A program made the position numbers and the translations under genes. DNA of 64,000 nucleotides from Marinibactrum halimedae. Its GTDB lineage: Bacteria; Pseudomonadota; Gammaproteobacteria; Pseudomonadales; Cellvibrionaceae. The stretch is taken from positions 1 through 64,000 of the forward strand of contig NZ_JAJQVM010000007.1 of NCBI RefSeq assembly GCF_021234875.1. Direction: 5' to 3'. Positions 42,970 to 52,234 of the stretch are shown here, piece by piece (position 1 is the stretch's first letter; each line of letters begins with the position of its first letter). The notes under the pieces were generated by a model, which saw only the letters and a list, made by a program, of their open reading frames with translations, searched no databases and was not told where the DNA came from.

Positions 42970-43149
42970 ATGTTTTCACTATTTAAGACAGACCCAACCA
43001 AAAAGCTTAAGAAAGCCTATTCGGCAAAGCTCGAACAGGCGATGCAGGCACAGCGTAATGGTGATATCAGAACTTACTCTCAGCTAACCTATGAGGCTGA
43101 AGAGATTGATAAAAAAATTCAGGAGATTGAACAGTCTAAAAGGCAGTAG
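42970..43149 (+). CDS. Small DUF6435-like (Lacal_2735-type) protein
   Basis: This 59-residue frame begins MFSLFKTDPTKKLKK and continues with a helical, charged body (LEQAMQAQRNGDIRTYSQL, then EAEEIDKKIQEIEQSK). I recognise it as the short DUF6435/Lacal_2735-type family from its N terminus and the NGDIRTYS motif. It is predicted cytoplasmic, mostly coiled helix, of unknown function. An excellent AAGAGGA ribosome-binding site lies 7-8 nt before the ATG, and it is enclosed in a 9-bp hairpin that could control translation. An 11-bp imperfect hairpin follows the stop. Confidence 0.85.
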   Translation: MFSLFKTDPTKKLKKAYSAKLEQAMQAQRNGDIRTYSQLTYEAEEIDKKIQEIEQSKRQ

Positions 43150-43172
43150 TGGGAAGTATTCATACTGCCCAC
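43149..43172. repeat. Inverted repeat after the small gene
   Basis: GTGGGAAGTAT and ATACTGCCCAC pair with one mismatch around a 2-nt centre, starting at the last base of the small gene's stop. No T-tract follows, so it may be an mRNA-stabilising hairpin or a weak terminator. Confidence 0.45.
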
Positions 43173-43212
43173 CTAATTAAAGGGATAAAAAATTAAGCCG
43201 ACTTGGAAAACC

Positions 43213-43431
43213 TCAGTGACCCTGCTCAGCTTGCTCGAACCATTGAATCACTTGTTTGAGGTAAGCTTGCCCGTATTTAGCAGAAAATTCTTTTGTGTGT
43301 GAATCGTTCGAGTTGCGAAGTGCTGCAATTCGTTTGCGAGCGTAGTCTGGAGTCAGGTCAATATTACAGCGTTTTGTTAAAGCATGGCGCCATTCTTCGT
43401 AACTTTGAAAGTAAAAGTTATGATCATTCAT
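43213..43431 (-). CDS. Small hypothetical protein downstream of selO
   Basis: The 72-residue protein is soluble, helical and without known motifs (YFQSYEEWRHALTKRC, then LTPDYARKRIAALRN). Codon use looks normal and it lies 67 bp after selO in the same direction, so it may be in the same transcript. No function can be assigned. Confidence 0.6.
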   Translation of the reverse strand: MNDHNFYFQSYEEWRHALTKRCNIDLTPDYARKRIAALRNSNDSHTKEFSAKYGQAYLKQVIQWFEQAEQGH

Positions 43432-43498
43432 TATGGTTTAATCCTCTCTGCTAATTGTTCAATACGCTTTAAAGTTAAAAGATTGTGAGAAGAGCAGT

Positions 43499-45202
43499 TC
43501 AAGAAGAGCAGCTATAGTGCGATATTCCTCCGGCCTGAAAAAATTCAGGTGGTCGTAAATGATAGTACTTTTCTTCGATTTCTTTTGATTGCTCTTCAAA
43601 AGGTTCGGTTAGTACAGTTTGTAATTCATGCATCAGTGTAAAATCCCCTTTCATGGCTTGTTGGTACGCAGGCACCACTAGCCACTCTCGCCATATGTAT
43701 TTGGGGTTAACTTTTTTCATTTTATTTGAGACAAGCTCAATGCCTTGGTCAGTATTTATCTGAGTTCGCCATGTTTGCAGCCACTGAGACCACTGCTCTT
43801 GTAATTCACTTGAGGGGGTTCTGTAAAAGCTCTTTTGTACCCCTTTGATGTCATCGGGAATATGAGATAACTGCCTAAAGAAAATGGTGTAATCAACGGA
43901 TGTTTGAACCATTAATTTTAATAATTGAAGCAGTAACTCAGAATCCAATACGTCAAGACCCAGTTTGGCTGCCCACATTTCTTCGATTTTTTCTTCCATT
44001 AAAGCGGAAAAACCATATCGGATTTCATTAAATTGTGTTTCTGCGTCTGCATCATTGACCAGTAACGGTGCTAATGTGGTACAAAATGTCTCGAAATTTT
44101 TCTCGGCGGCTAAGGGTTGATTAAGAAAAGAAAAATGCCGTCCACCGCCGGTCCATGGTTGAAAAACAGGATCGAAACGTTCGCAGAAACCAAAAGGGCC
44201 GTAGTCCAGTGTAAAACCTCCTGCTGCGCAATTATCACTATTAAAATTGCCTTGGCAGTAACCGACACGAAGCCAATCTGCAACCAGTGAGGTGAGTCGG
44301 TGGCGAAAGGCGCCGGCTAGCGCCACGAGTTTATTGGCCGTTGATGCTTCTTTATTTATGTCATGCTGATACTCTCGGTCAATCAAATGTAGCAGAAGCA
44401 TCTCCAGTTCTTCTTGGGCTTTGGCGTGCGCATTATTGCGAACCCGGCGACTAAATAACTCTAATTGACCTACGCGCAGAAATGACGGTGCAACACGGGT
44501 TGAGATGGCAACGGGCTCGGATACCAACACATCGGGATCAGTAGAGTGTGAATCGTCACTGTACCAAGGGCGATTTACCCTCTCGGATTGGGAAGCAAAA
44601 AGGCACAAAGATCGAGATGTCGGCACGCCCAGTGCGTGCATATGCTCTTGTGCTAAAAACTCTCTAATACTAGAGCGTAATACCGCACGGCCATCGGCAC
44701 CTCGGCAGTAGGGGGTTCGCCCCCCGCCTTTTAATTGCATTTCCCAGCGTTGGCCATTTATGACCGCTTCCAATACTGAAATGGCACGGCCATCTCCATA
44801 GCCATTCCCCGTTTGAAAAGGGCATTGCTCGGTATATTCGTTACCAAAAATAGAAAGCGCATAGCCGGTGGCCCAACCGGTTTGTCGCATGGGTTCAGGT
44901 ACGTGAGAAACATCGCCTGAAAAGAGTCGAATAAAGTCCTCGGTGAGCGCCAAGCTGTCATCGAATGCCAAGGTTTGGAATAGGGCTTTGCTATGGGCAA
45001 CATAGACAGGGTTGCGGATGGGGGTTGGCTTTACCGGTACGTAATGCCCGGAAAAAACCTGTCTTGGCTCGTGATCTTCGCCATTTGTGGTGGCTTGGGG
45101 GTCACTGTTGAGAGACTCCATTAGGGAATAGTCCGCTAACTGGGCGAGATCCTTGAGTGTGATTGTGGTTGCTGAAGTCTCTTTTTGGTGGTGTTTATTC
45201 AT
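43499..45202 (-). CDS. selO: SelO protein adenylyltransferase (YdiU/UPF0061)
   Basis: The 567-residue pseudokinase-like AMP transferase shows [40 protein letters not shown] and [21 protein letters not shown], the nucleotide- and metal-binding motifs of SelO. The protein ends in C-S-S with the cysteine third from the end, matching the conserved C-terminal redox cysteine (selenocysteine in animals). SelO transfers AMP to Ser/Thr/Tyr of target proteins and influences glutathionylation under oxidative stress. The length is slightly above the E. coli protein (about 480), mainly through inserts. It is upstream of the small gene at 43213. Confidence 0.93.
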   Translation of the reverse strand: MNKHHQKETSATTITLKDLAQLADYSLMESLNSDPQATTNGEDHEPRQVFSGHYVPVKPTPIRNPVYVAHSKALFQTLAFDDSLALTEDFIRLFSGDVSHVPEPMRQTGWATGYALSIFGNEYTEQCPFQTGNGYGDGRAISVLEAVINGQRWEMQLKGGGRTPYCRGADGRAVLRSSIREFLAQEHMHALGVPTSRSLCLFASQSERVNRPWYSDDSHSTDPDVLVSEPVAISTRVAPSFLRVGQLELFSRRVRNNAHAKAQEELEMLLLHLIDREYQHDINKEASTANKLVALAGAFRHRLTSLVADWLRVGYCQGNFNSDNCAAGGFTLDYGPFGFCERFDPVFQPWTGGGRHFSFLNQPLAAEKNFETFCTTLAPLLVNDADAETQFNEIRYGFSALMEEKIEEMWAAKLGLDVLDSELLLQLLKLMVQTSVDYTIFFRQLSHIPDDIKGVQKSFYRTPSSELQEQWSQWLQTWRTQINTDQGIELVSNKMKKVNPKYIWREWLVVPAYQQAMKGDFTLMHELQTVLTEPFEEQSKEIEEKYYHLRPPEFFQAGGISHYSCSS

Positions 45203-45589
45203 GGCACTGGGTAACCGTATTGAGCCGAGCCTGTTTACACTAATCCGTTTTCAATTACGTCGTTCAGCAATTACGTCGTTCAGCGATTGAGGCAAAGTGA
45301 GTGATAAGTGACTTTTATTATGACGTTTCTTAAGATCATGGTCTAACTTGAGCTACGGGCCATCTGCGTGTAATGTACGACCCCTCTTGTTTTGGGTGTT
45401 TTCATGTTGCTATCGCAGGTTTTAGCGCAATGATAGAACAAATAATCACCAAAAAACCAATTAACGCTGCTGTAGAGGTGTGTACGTACGTTACGTCGGT
45501 TCATTCCTAGACAGTCCATTTCTCTGTTCTTTCAGCGGGTCACTTAGCTTAAGTCGGGGAAGTCAACGTAGAGTAAGGAGTCATCCATA
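45203..45589. other. Divergent intergenic region with exact 16-bp duplication
   Basis: This 387-bp gap between selO (-) and adk (+) contains two exact adjacent copies of caattacgtcgttcag (45251-45266 and 45267-45282). The adk leader has a clear AAGGAG ribosome-binding site. No further gene was found. Confidence 0.65.
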
Positions 45590-46243
45590 ATGCGGATTAT
45601 TCTTTTGGGCGCGCCAGGCGCGGGCAAAGGCACGCAAGCGAAGTTAATTACGGAACACTACGGTATTCCTCAAATTTCCACCGGCGATATGTTGCGTGCA
45701 GCCGTTAAAGCAGGCACACCCTTAGGATTACAAGTGAAAGACATCATGGATTCTGGGGCATTGGTATCGGATGAGTTGATCATTGCCTTGGTCAAAGAGC
45801 GTATCTCTGAATCGGATTGTGCTAAAGGCTTCTTATTTGATGGTTTCCCAAGAACCATTCCTCAGGCAGAAGCATTGCTTGAGGCCAATGTTGATATTGA
45901 TCGTGTCTTAGAAATTCACGTCGATGACGAAACCATTGTCTCTCGCATGAGTGGTCGCCGTGTGCATGAAGGATCTGGTCGTGTGTACCACATTGAGCAC
46001 AACCCTCCTAAGCAAGACGGGGTGGACGATGAGACCGGTGAGCCGTTGATTCAACGTGAAGACGATGCACCAGAAACGGTTCGTAAGCGTTTAGCGTTGT
46101 ATCATGAGCAAACCGAGCCGCTGGTTGATTTCTATTCAAAAATGAGCGCTTCTGCTGACAGCAAAACTCAATTCGCAAAAGTGGAAGGGGTTGGCGATGT
46201 TGGTGAAATTAAAGAGCGAGTATTTTCTGCCCTAAACGGTTAA
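45590..46243 (+). CDS. adk: Adenylate kinase
   Basis: The 217-residue protein is a textbook long-form adenylate kinase: P-loop [34 protein letters not shown], and a LID domain with [13 protein letters not shown] and no zinc cysteines. It interconverts ATP+AMP and 2 ADP in the cytoplasm. AAGGAG precedes the ATG, and a strong intrinsic terminator follows directly, so it is monocistronic. Confidence 0.98.
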   Translation: MRIILLGAPGAGKGTQAKLITEHYGIPQISTGDMLRAAVKAGTPLGLQVKDIMDSGALVSDELIIALVKERISESDCAKGFLFDGFPRTIPQAEALLEANVDIDRVLEIHVDDETIVSRMSGRRVHEGSGRVYHIEHNPPKQDGVDDETGEPLIQREDDAPETVRKRLALYHEQTEPLVDFYSKMSASADSKTQFAKVEGVGDVGEIKERVFSALNG

Positions 46244-46252
46244 GCAGAAAAC

Positions 46253-46278
46253 AAAAAAAGGCCTTCGGGCCTTTTTTT
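46253..46278 (+). terminator. Intrinsic terminator of adk
   Basis: An A-tract, the stem aggcc-TTCG-ggcct with a stable UUCG loop, and a T7 tract lie 9 bp after adk. Confidence 0.95.
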
Positions 46279-46383
46279 ATGTCTGAATGCTTCGCTCACT
46301 TTGCGTCTTGTAGTAAATTTCTTCACGTTTTTCATTTACCTATTTATTCAACTATTTATTCACGAATTGGTGATTGTACTTTC

Positions 46384-47082
46384 ATGGCCAACATTCTTGC
46401 TCTGGATACTTCCGGAGAATCTTGCACTGTCGCACTGCGTATTGAGTCGAATCTGTTTTATCGTCGCTCTGATGAGGCGCGCCAACACACCAAGTTATTA
46501 TTGCCATTGGTGGATGAGCTGTTATCGGAAGCGGGCGTGTCTTTAAATGACTTGGATGCCATCGCGTTTGGTTGTGGCCCGGGTTCGTTTACCGGTTTGC
46601 GTATTTGTCTTGGTGTGGTGCAGGGGCTGGCGTTTGGTTGTGGCTGTAAAGTCATTCCGGTTTCTACTCTGATGGCGATGGCACAAGGAGCGTCTCGTGA
46701 GGGGGTTGCTGAGGTAGGGCAAACGGTGGTGGCGGCATTAGACGCACGCATGAGTGAAATTTATACCGGTATCTATCGCATCACCGATACGATTCCTAAG
46801 TTAGCAGCGGGTACACAAGAATGTGTTTCTCCTCCGGCTGAGGTGGCTTTGGATGATTTTTCTGGGGTTATTGGTGTGGGCTCTGGTTGGTCGTACTCTG
46901 AGCTGTCCCGTGAACAAGCGGTAACGGTTAAAGAATCCCTATTGCCGGATGCAGCCGATATTATCGTAGTTGCCGAAGAAATGTGGCAGCAGGGGCTGGC
47001 ACAGGATGTGATGTCGGTTGAGCCGGTGTATTTGCGCAATGAGGTCACGTGGAAGAAGCGTGAGAGAATTCGCGCACAATAG
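46384..47082 (+). CDS. tsaB: tRNA threonylcarbamoyladenosine biosynthesis protein TsaB
   Basis: From ATG 46384 the protein has 232 residues and begins MANILALDTSGESC, the TsaB N terminus. The hallmark AFGCGPGSFTGLRICLGVVQG is present. TsaB works with TsaC, TsaD and TsaE to make t6A at position 37 of ANN-decoding tRNAs. An open frame reaching 46279 overlaps the adk terminator and was not used. There is no sign of tsaD nearby. It lies between adk and uppP. Confidence 0.95.
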   Translation: MANILALDTSGESCTVALRIESNLFYRRSDEARQHTKLLLPLVDELLSEAGVSLNDLDAIAFGCGPGSFTGLRICLGVVQGLAFGCGCKVIPVSTLMAMAQGASREGVAEVGQTVVAALDARMSEIYTGIYRITDTIPKLAAGTQECVSPPAEVALDDFSGVIGVGSGWSYSELSREQAVTVKESLLPDAADIIVVAEEMWQQGLAQDVMSVEPVYLRNEVTWKKRERIRAQ

Positions 47083-47303
47083 TTTTTATTTACGTATATT
47101 CCTTATCGAAGTATTTCGTCAGAGTTTTTCAGTGTTTTAGCGCTAACGTTTTAGTATTCAAACCAAGGTGTTGAAATGAAGTACTTCAATAACGTTCTTC
47201 GATGTGGTGCTGTAATGCAGTGCTTGGTGATGAGACTGTAAACTCGCTCCTCTCGAAGTCATTTTTACTGTCCTTTCTTACACTTGCACAAGGAATCTTG
47301 CCT

Positions 47304-48101
47304 GTGGATCTTCTGCAAATCATTATTTTGGCATTATTGCAGGGTATTACTGAATTTTTACCCATTTCCAGTTCCGCACATTTAATTTTACCTAAAGAGC
47401 TGCTTGGTTGGCCGGATCAAGGTTTAGCTTTTGATGTGGCGGTCCATTTTGGTTCGTTGTTAGCCGTGCTGTTGTATTTTCGTAAAGACGTCTTGCAAAT
47501 GATTCAAGCGTGGTTTGGCCATGTCAGTGGAAAGGGGGTGACACCAGACAGTCGTTTGGCATGGATGATTGTCGTTGCCACCATTCCTGCGGGTTTGGCG
47601 GGGTTAATCTTCAGTGATTTTATTGAAGAGAACCTACGTTCAAGCCTCGTGATTGCCGCTACTACTATTATTTTTGGGTTGTTGTTGGCTGTGGCAGATC
47701 GAAAAAAACAGCTCACTAATACCATTTACGATATCGGCATTGCTTCTGCACTTATTATCGGTGTTGCTCAAGCCATGGCGTTGGTTCCGGGAACCTCTCG
47801 ATCGGGTATCACCATTACCGCCGCGTTATTTTTAGGCATCTGTCGCTCCGATGCGGCTCGGTTTTCATTCTTTATGTCTATTCCCATTATCGTGCTCAGT
47901 GCTCTATTCAAAACCGTAGAGATGCTTCAAGAAGAGACCATCTTGTGGGTGGATATTGCCATTGGAACAGTGGTGTCTGGGGTGAGCGCCTATTTGTGCA
48001 TCCACTGGTTCCTCAAATTTATTGAGGCCATTGGCATGATGCCATTTGTGATTTATCGGCTTGTGCTTGGTGGTGTCTTAATTGGCATGATGTGGGTGTA
48101 G
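47304..48101 (+). CDS. uppP: Undecaprenyl-diphosphate phosphatase
   Basis: The protein from GTG 47304 has 265 residues and about eight membrane helices. The catalytic motifs are LLQGITEFLPISSSAHL and VPGTSRSGITITAALFLG. It recycles undecaprenyl diphosphate to the monophosphate for peptidoglycan and other glycan synthesis in the inner membrane, and confers low-level bacitracin resistance. The GTG is chosen over a more distant start because it places the conserved N terminus directly after an AGGA site. The length matches E. coli UppP (273). Confidence 0.95.
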   Translation: MDLLQIIILALLQGITEFLPISSSAHLILPKELLGWPDQGLAFDVAVHFGSLLAVLLYFRKDVLQMIQAWFGHVSGKGVTPDSRLAWMIVVATIPAGLAGLIFSDFIEENLRSSLVIAATTIIFGLLLAVADRKKQLTNTIYDIGIASALIIGVAQAMALVPGTSRSGITITAALFLGICRSDAARFSFFMSIPIIVLSALFKTVEMLQEETILWVDIAIGTVVSGVSAYLCIHWFLKFIEAIGMMPFVIYRLVLGGVLIGMMWV

Positions 48102-48189
48102 TTCGGGTTTGGTGATCCAAAATGGATAGTAAGAAACCAAACATGAAGTCAGAAACCAGCGAAAAAAGAAAAGATAAGGAGAGACGCGC

Positions 48190-49068
48190 ATGACAAGAAT
48201 CAAAACAGTAGGCTTTGTCGGGCTGGGTGTGATGGGTTCGCCGATGGCGCGTCATGCTTTGCAGGCTGGGTATGATGTGGTGGTATTCAATCGCACCACA
48301 GAAAAAGCCAAAGCGTGGGTAGAGCAATTCGGGGGAGCGTATTCTGATGATTTGCCGTCAATGGCAGAGCGATGTGATGTGGTCTTAACCTGTGTTGGCG
48401 CCGATAGAGACTTAGAAGAAGTTTATCTTGGTGAGTTTGGATTGTTGTCGGGTAATGTGAGTCAGACATTTTTTGTAGACCACACAACGGCCTCCGCCGA
48501 GATCGCAAGGCAACTGTTTCAATCTGCGAAATCGCGAGGCGCTGCGTTTTTGGATGCGCCGGTATCGGGTGGTCAAGCGGGTGCTGAACGCGGACAGCTC
48601 ACCGTGATGGTCGGAGGCGATGAGAGTGCCTTTGATATTGTGAAGCCGGTACTTGAGGCTTTTTCCCGGGCCGTTACTTATATGGGAGAAAGTGGCAGTG
48701 GTCAGCTTTGCAAAATGGTGAATCAAATCGCCATCGCTGGTGTGTTGGAAGGGCTTGCCGAAGCGTTGAATTTCTCAGAGAGCGCTGGCTTAGATACCAA
48801 AACCGTGTTGGAAGTCATTTCAAAAGGAGCGGCCCAATCGTGGCAGATGGAAAATCGGGGTAGCACGATGGTTGAGGGTAAATACGATTTTGGTTTTGCC
48901 GTCGACTGGATGCGAAAAGATTTAGGACTGGTTTTGGATGAGGCGCGAGAGAAGGGGGTATCGCTTCCGTTAGTGGCGTTGGTAGACCAATTTTATGGCG
49001 AAGTTCAAAAGAAGGGCGGTGGCCGTTGGGATACCTCTAGTTTATTGACACGCTACGTCAGCAGGTGA
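48190..49068 (+). CDS. NAD(P)-dependent beta-hydroxyacid dehydrogenase family
   Basis: This 292-residue protein has the N-terminal Rossmann motif VGFVGLGVMGSPMA, the substrate motif DAPVSGGQAGAERGQLTVMVGG, and the catalytic lysine in GQLCKMVNQIAIAG, typical of 3-hydroxyisobutyrate / tartronate semialdehyde reductase relatives. The exact substrate is not clear from sequence. AAGGAGA precedes the ATG. It is 88 bp after uppP on the same strand, with no functional link obvious. Confidence 0.92.
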   Translation: MTRIKTVGFVGLGVMGSPMARHALQAGYDVVVFNRTTEKAKAWVEQFGGAYSDDLPSMAERCDVVLTCVGADRDLEEVYLGEFGLLSGNVSQTFFVDHTTASAEIARQLFQSAKSRGAAFLDAPVSGGQAGAERGQLTVMVGGDESAFDIVKPVLEAFSRAVTYMGESGSGQLCKMVNQIAIAGVLEGLAEALNFSESAGLDTKTVLEVISKGAAQSWQMENRGSTMVEGKYDFGFAVDWMRKDLGLVLDEAREKGVSLPLVALVDQFYGEVQKKGGGRWDTSSLLTRYVSR

Positions 49069-49642
49069 CAAAAATGGAAACTGGATCAAGTATCGGGTGT
49101 TAACTCGCGTCTATAATCTGAGGCATAATCATCGTCAATATTTCATAACCTGAATAATTGCTGACTTACTATGTCAAACTGGAATACTTGAAGGCGCGAT
49201 TTTTCAAGGTCAACAGTGACAAAGATGTGGTGGAAAGGTTATGAAGAATCAATGACTTATTTGGATTATGCCGGTTGTGGCAGCCGTTGATTGAATCCAG
49301 AGAAAACTGAACTGGATATCATTAGAGGCGAATTAAGAAAAGCGTCATTATCTATTGGCCTGAAGAAGGCGTTGATTGATCATTAGTGGCAGTAGGGTGA
49401 CAAAAATTGTCGCAGTTTGTATGGATGAAACTCCTGTCCAACGAAATGGCAGCCTCATGGGGCGTTCATTTGAAAAAGCCCCTTAACTAGGGCCTATGAG
49501 TTTAAAACCTTTGAACAAAGGGGCAATCAAACTTACGGGCTGTCAATTCAGGGGTATCAATCACAGTAGAGATGCTTAATTTCTTGCTATCAGCGGCAAT
49601 GTTTATGTTTTTTGGCTTGATCTCCCGGAGTTTTCAACTGTC
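49069..49642. other. Long intergenic region, no recognised content
   Basis: This 574-bp gap has only short frames, one of about 30 codons near 49295-49385 with a TTG start that looks unsupported. A GCCCC/GGGGC pairing near 49478-49533 is possible but lacks a T-tract. It may contain decayed coding sequence; nothing definite was identified. Confidence 0.5.
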
Positions 49643-50737
49643 ATGCCCGTACCTGTTAACGTTATTCAGAAACTAAATCCTATCTCAGAGCTGTCTGATG
49701 AATTCCAGCAGAAAATCGCAGAGTCCAGTCAGCGTCTCACCTTCAGTAAAGGCAAAATCATTTTCAAGCGCGGTAAAGACCTTAGTGTTATTTACTACCT
49801 ATTATCCGGCTCGGTTAACCTTATTGATGCTCAATTTGAAACCGCATCATTGAGTGCAGAAACCCATGGGGCGGATGCACTCAATGACATCAACCCTAGC
49901 CGAGTGTCTGCCGTGGCAGCCAGTGAAGTCACTGTCATTGCGGTGGATCGTAAGCAGTTTGATTTGGTGATGGCGTGGAGTGAATCTGAAGCTCATTCTG
50001 AGACGAGTGAAGCTGACGGCAATGCCTCTGAGCCGATGATGCAAACGGCTGAAATCGATTATCTTGATGCGTTTGCGATGCCCCAACCCATGCTCAGTGA
50101 CGTCGTTGAAACCAGTAGCGATTGGATGTCGAGCTTGCTGGAATCGCCCTTGTTTACGTCGATACCTGCGGGCAATATTCAAAAGCTGTTCGGCCGCTTT
50201 GAGGAGGTTGAATTTGAGGCCAGTGAGATGGTTATCGAAGCGGGCCAAGAGGGCGATTTTTTCTATGTGATTGCTAAAGGCGAAGCGGTTGTATTATTGC
50301 CGGGTTCTACCGATTGTGTGGCGCTGGCGGTTGGTGACTATTTTGGTGAGGAGGCCTTAGTTGGGGACACCACCCGTAATGCCTCGATTCAAATGAAAAC
50401 GCCGGGAATATTAATGCGTTTGGCGAAAAGCGATTTTATTGAGTTATTACAAGAACCCTTATTTCGTTACATTGAAATGAATGATGTGGATGAAATGGGG
50501 CCTTTGGTGCAATTATTGGATGTGCGCTTGCCAGTAGAGCACCGCCATTTTCGTGTAAAAGGCAGTCGCAATATTGCGTTGAGCCGTTTACGCAACCAAA
50601 TCCGAGATTTAGACCCGGGTTTAACCTACATCGTGACCGATGATGGAGGCAGTCGCAGTAAGGTGGCTGTTCAGTTGCTTTTACAAACGGGCTTGTCTGC
50701 AGCCATACTCAGTCATTCGGAACAGCATTACCGTTAG
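49643..50737 (+). CDS. Double cyclic-nucleotide-binding protein with inactive rhodanese domain
   Basis: The 364-residue protein carries two cNMP-binding domains. The first (about 1-115) is degenerate; the second (about 165-285) keeps the phosphate-binding-like core VGDYFGEEALVGDTTRNAS. The C terminus (about 290-364) is a rhodanese fold (QLLDVRLPVEHRHFRVKGSRNIA). In the active loop the catalytic cysteine is replaced: TDDGGSRS stands where YCxxGxRS is usual, so it cannot transfer sulfur by the normal route. No DNA-binding helix-turn-helix is present, so it is not a CRP regulator. It probably works as a sensor or scaffold. It stands alone and ends with a terminator. Confidence 0.9.
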   Translation: MPVPVNVIQKLNPISELSDEFQQKIAESSQRLTFSKGKIIFKRGKDLSVIYYLLSGSVNLIDAQFETASLSAETHGADALNDINPSRVSAVAASEVTVIAVDRKQFDLVMAWSESEAHSETSEADGNASEPMMQTAEIDYLDAFAMPQPMLSDVVETSSDWMSSLLESPLFTSIPAGNIQKLFGRFEEVEFEASEMVIEAGQEGDFFYVIAKGEAVVLLPGSTDCVALAVGDYFGEEALVGDTTRNASIQMKTPGILMRLAKSDFIELLQEPLFRYIEMNDVDEMGPLVQLLDVRLPVEHRHFRVKGSRNIALSRLRNQIRDLDPGLTYIVTDDGGSRSKVAVQLLLQTGLSAAILSHSEQHYR

Positions 50738-50771
50738 CCAGTTAGAACAGATTCATCTCTATTGCCTAATG

Positions 50772-50802
50772 AAACCGCTTCCAAATTGGAGGCGGTTTTT
50801 TT
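50772..50802 (+). terminator. Intrinsic terminator
   Basis: An 11-bp stem AAACCGCTTCC/GGAGGCGGTTT with one G-T pair, a 5-nt loop and a T7 run lie 35 bp after the cNMP-binding gene. Confidence 0.9.
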
Positions 50803-50820
50803 GTTTAGTGGTATGCCATT

Positions 50821-50910
50821 GATTGACATTGTGTTGATTGACATTGTGTTGATTGAAACTGTGTTAATTGAAGCTGTATTAATTGAAATCGTGTTGATTG
50901 AAATGGTTCG
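50821..50910. repeat. 15-bp tandem repeat array, about 6 copies
   Basis: Units of gattgacattgtgtt repeat every 15 bp from 50821, the first two exact and later ones drifting (gattgaaactgtgtt, aattgaagctgtatt, aattgaaatcgtgtt). The array lies between the terminator at 50772 and the next gene. Because the unit is a multiple of three, both strands stay open across it. Confidence 0.92.
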
Positions 50911-50953
50911 ATGGTTTCTTGGGAATTGCAATGGGTTTGAATAGGTTGGGTGT

Positions 50954-52111
50954 GTGAAAGTCTTATTATTATCGGCGTACAATGCGCCTAGTCATCATCG
51001 ATGGTGTAACGGCCTGATTCGATATTTTTCCCATTGGGAATGGTGTGTACTTGCATTACCAGCTCGTTATTTTTCATGGCGAATGAGAGGTAATAGCCTG
51101 ACATGGGGCTTTTCAGACGATGAGCGTTTACGAGATCAGTATGATTTAGTGATTGCCACGTCGATGGTGGATGTATCGGCGTTAAAGGGCTTTCGCCCCA
51201 ACCTGGCCACTTGCCCTTGGCTAGTGTATTTCCACGAAAACCAATTCGACTACCCCGATAGCCAGCATCAAAAAGGGCTATTAGAGATCCAACTTACCAG
51301 CATTTACACGGCGCTTGCCACAGACAAAATCGCTTTTAATTCTCCCTACAACCAAACCACTTTTCTTCGCGGTGCACAGGCGCTGTTGAATCAAATGCCG
51401 GATGGTGTGCCGACTCATGTGCTTGATGCCATAAAAGAAAAGTCCGCCGTATTGCCGGTGCCCCTTGAGGACACTCTATGGAAGCCGCTCTCGACGGAAT
51501 TGAACACGGCTGAAAAAAGTGAGGGTGAAAATCGATTGGCTAAAAACTCGGATGCAGTGACGGTGGTGTGGAACCATCGTTGGGAGTACGACAAAAGTCC
51601 AGATCGATTATTGAACTTTGTTAACGCGCTTGCTAAGTGCTCAGATCGGCCTGCGGTACGGTTTCATATTATTGGTCAACAATTTCGTAAAGTCCCTCCG
51701 GTATTTGACACATTACATCAGCGGCTGGGAGAGTTGGGGTGGTTGGGGCGTTGGGGGTTTATCGAGGATGTTCATGAATATCGTTCATTATTGGCACACA
51801 GCGATGCGGTGTTGTCGACGGCGTTGCACGACTTTCAAGGCCTTTCGGTATTAGAAGCCTGCGCCTTGGGTTGTTCACCGCTTTTACCAGATCGTCTCGC
51901 CTACCCGTATTTTGTCGGTGCGGAACATTTATACCCATCGTTCATAGAAACTCCACAAAGAGAGGCTGAGGAGGCAGTTAGTGTATTTCTTAATCGTTGT
52001 TTGTCGGGTTTCAGAAAAAAATCGGAAAGCTCAGAGAGGATGAAAGCCTGGAGTTGGGCCGAGTTGGGGCAGCAATACCAGTGTGTGATTGAGTCATTGG
52101 TGAAAGGGTAA
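50954..52111 (+). CDS. tRNA-queuosine alpha-mannosyltransferase homologue (DUF3524/GTDC1 type)
   Basis: The 385-residue protein starts MKVLLLSAYNAPSHHRWCNG, followed by ALPARYFSWRMRGN, the DUF3524 signature of GTDC1/QTMAN proteins. The C-terminal half is a GT-B glycosyltransferase with WNHRWEYDKSPDRLL (sugar-nucleotide site region) and GLSVLEACALGCSPLLPDRLAYP. Animal GTDC1 mannosylates queuosine in tRNA-Asp, and bacterial homologues are named after it. The GTG start is used. It is directly upstream of trpS, on the same strand (123 bp). Confidence 0.85.
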   Translation: MKVLLLSAYNAPSHHRWCNGLIRYFSHWEWCVLALPARYFSWRMRGNSLTWGFSDDERLRDQYDLVIATSMVDVSALKGFRPNLATCPWLVYFHENQFDYPDSQHQKGLLEIQLTSIYTALATDKIAFNSPYNQTTFLRGAQALLNQMPDGVPTHVLDAIKEKSAVLPVPLEDTLWKPLSTELNTAEKSEGENRLAKNSDAVTVVWNHRWEYDKSPDRLLNFVNALAKCSDRPAVRFHIIGQQFRKVPPVFDTLHQRLGELGWLGRWGFIEDVHEYRSLLAHSDAVLSTALHDFQGLSVLEACALGCSPLLPDRLAYPYFVGAEHLYPSFIETPQREAEEAVSVFLNRCLSGFRKKSESSERMKAWSWAELGQQYQCVIESLVKG

Positions 52112-52234
52112 ACCCAAAACTCAGAACGACAGAGCGTTACTACCGTGGCATTCCCGAGAAAACAAACGCATAATGACGGCCAAATTAATTCTATGATCCG
52201 AACGACTAACACAACCACATAAAGACTAGATTCC

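Noticed and set aside
50762-50944. Repeat-coded small frame with alternating L-I-E/D-I-V units
   Set aside because: It is created by the 15-bp DNA repeat, which keeps both strands open. It starts in a terminator and has no ribosome-binding site.
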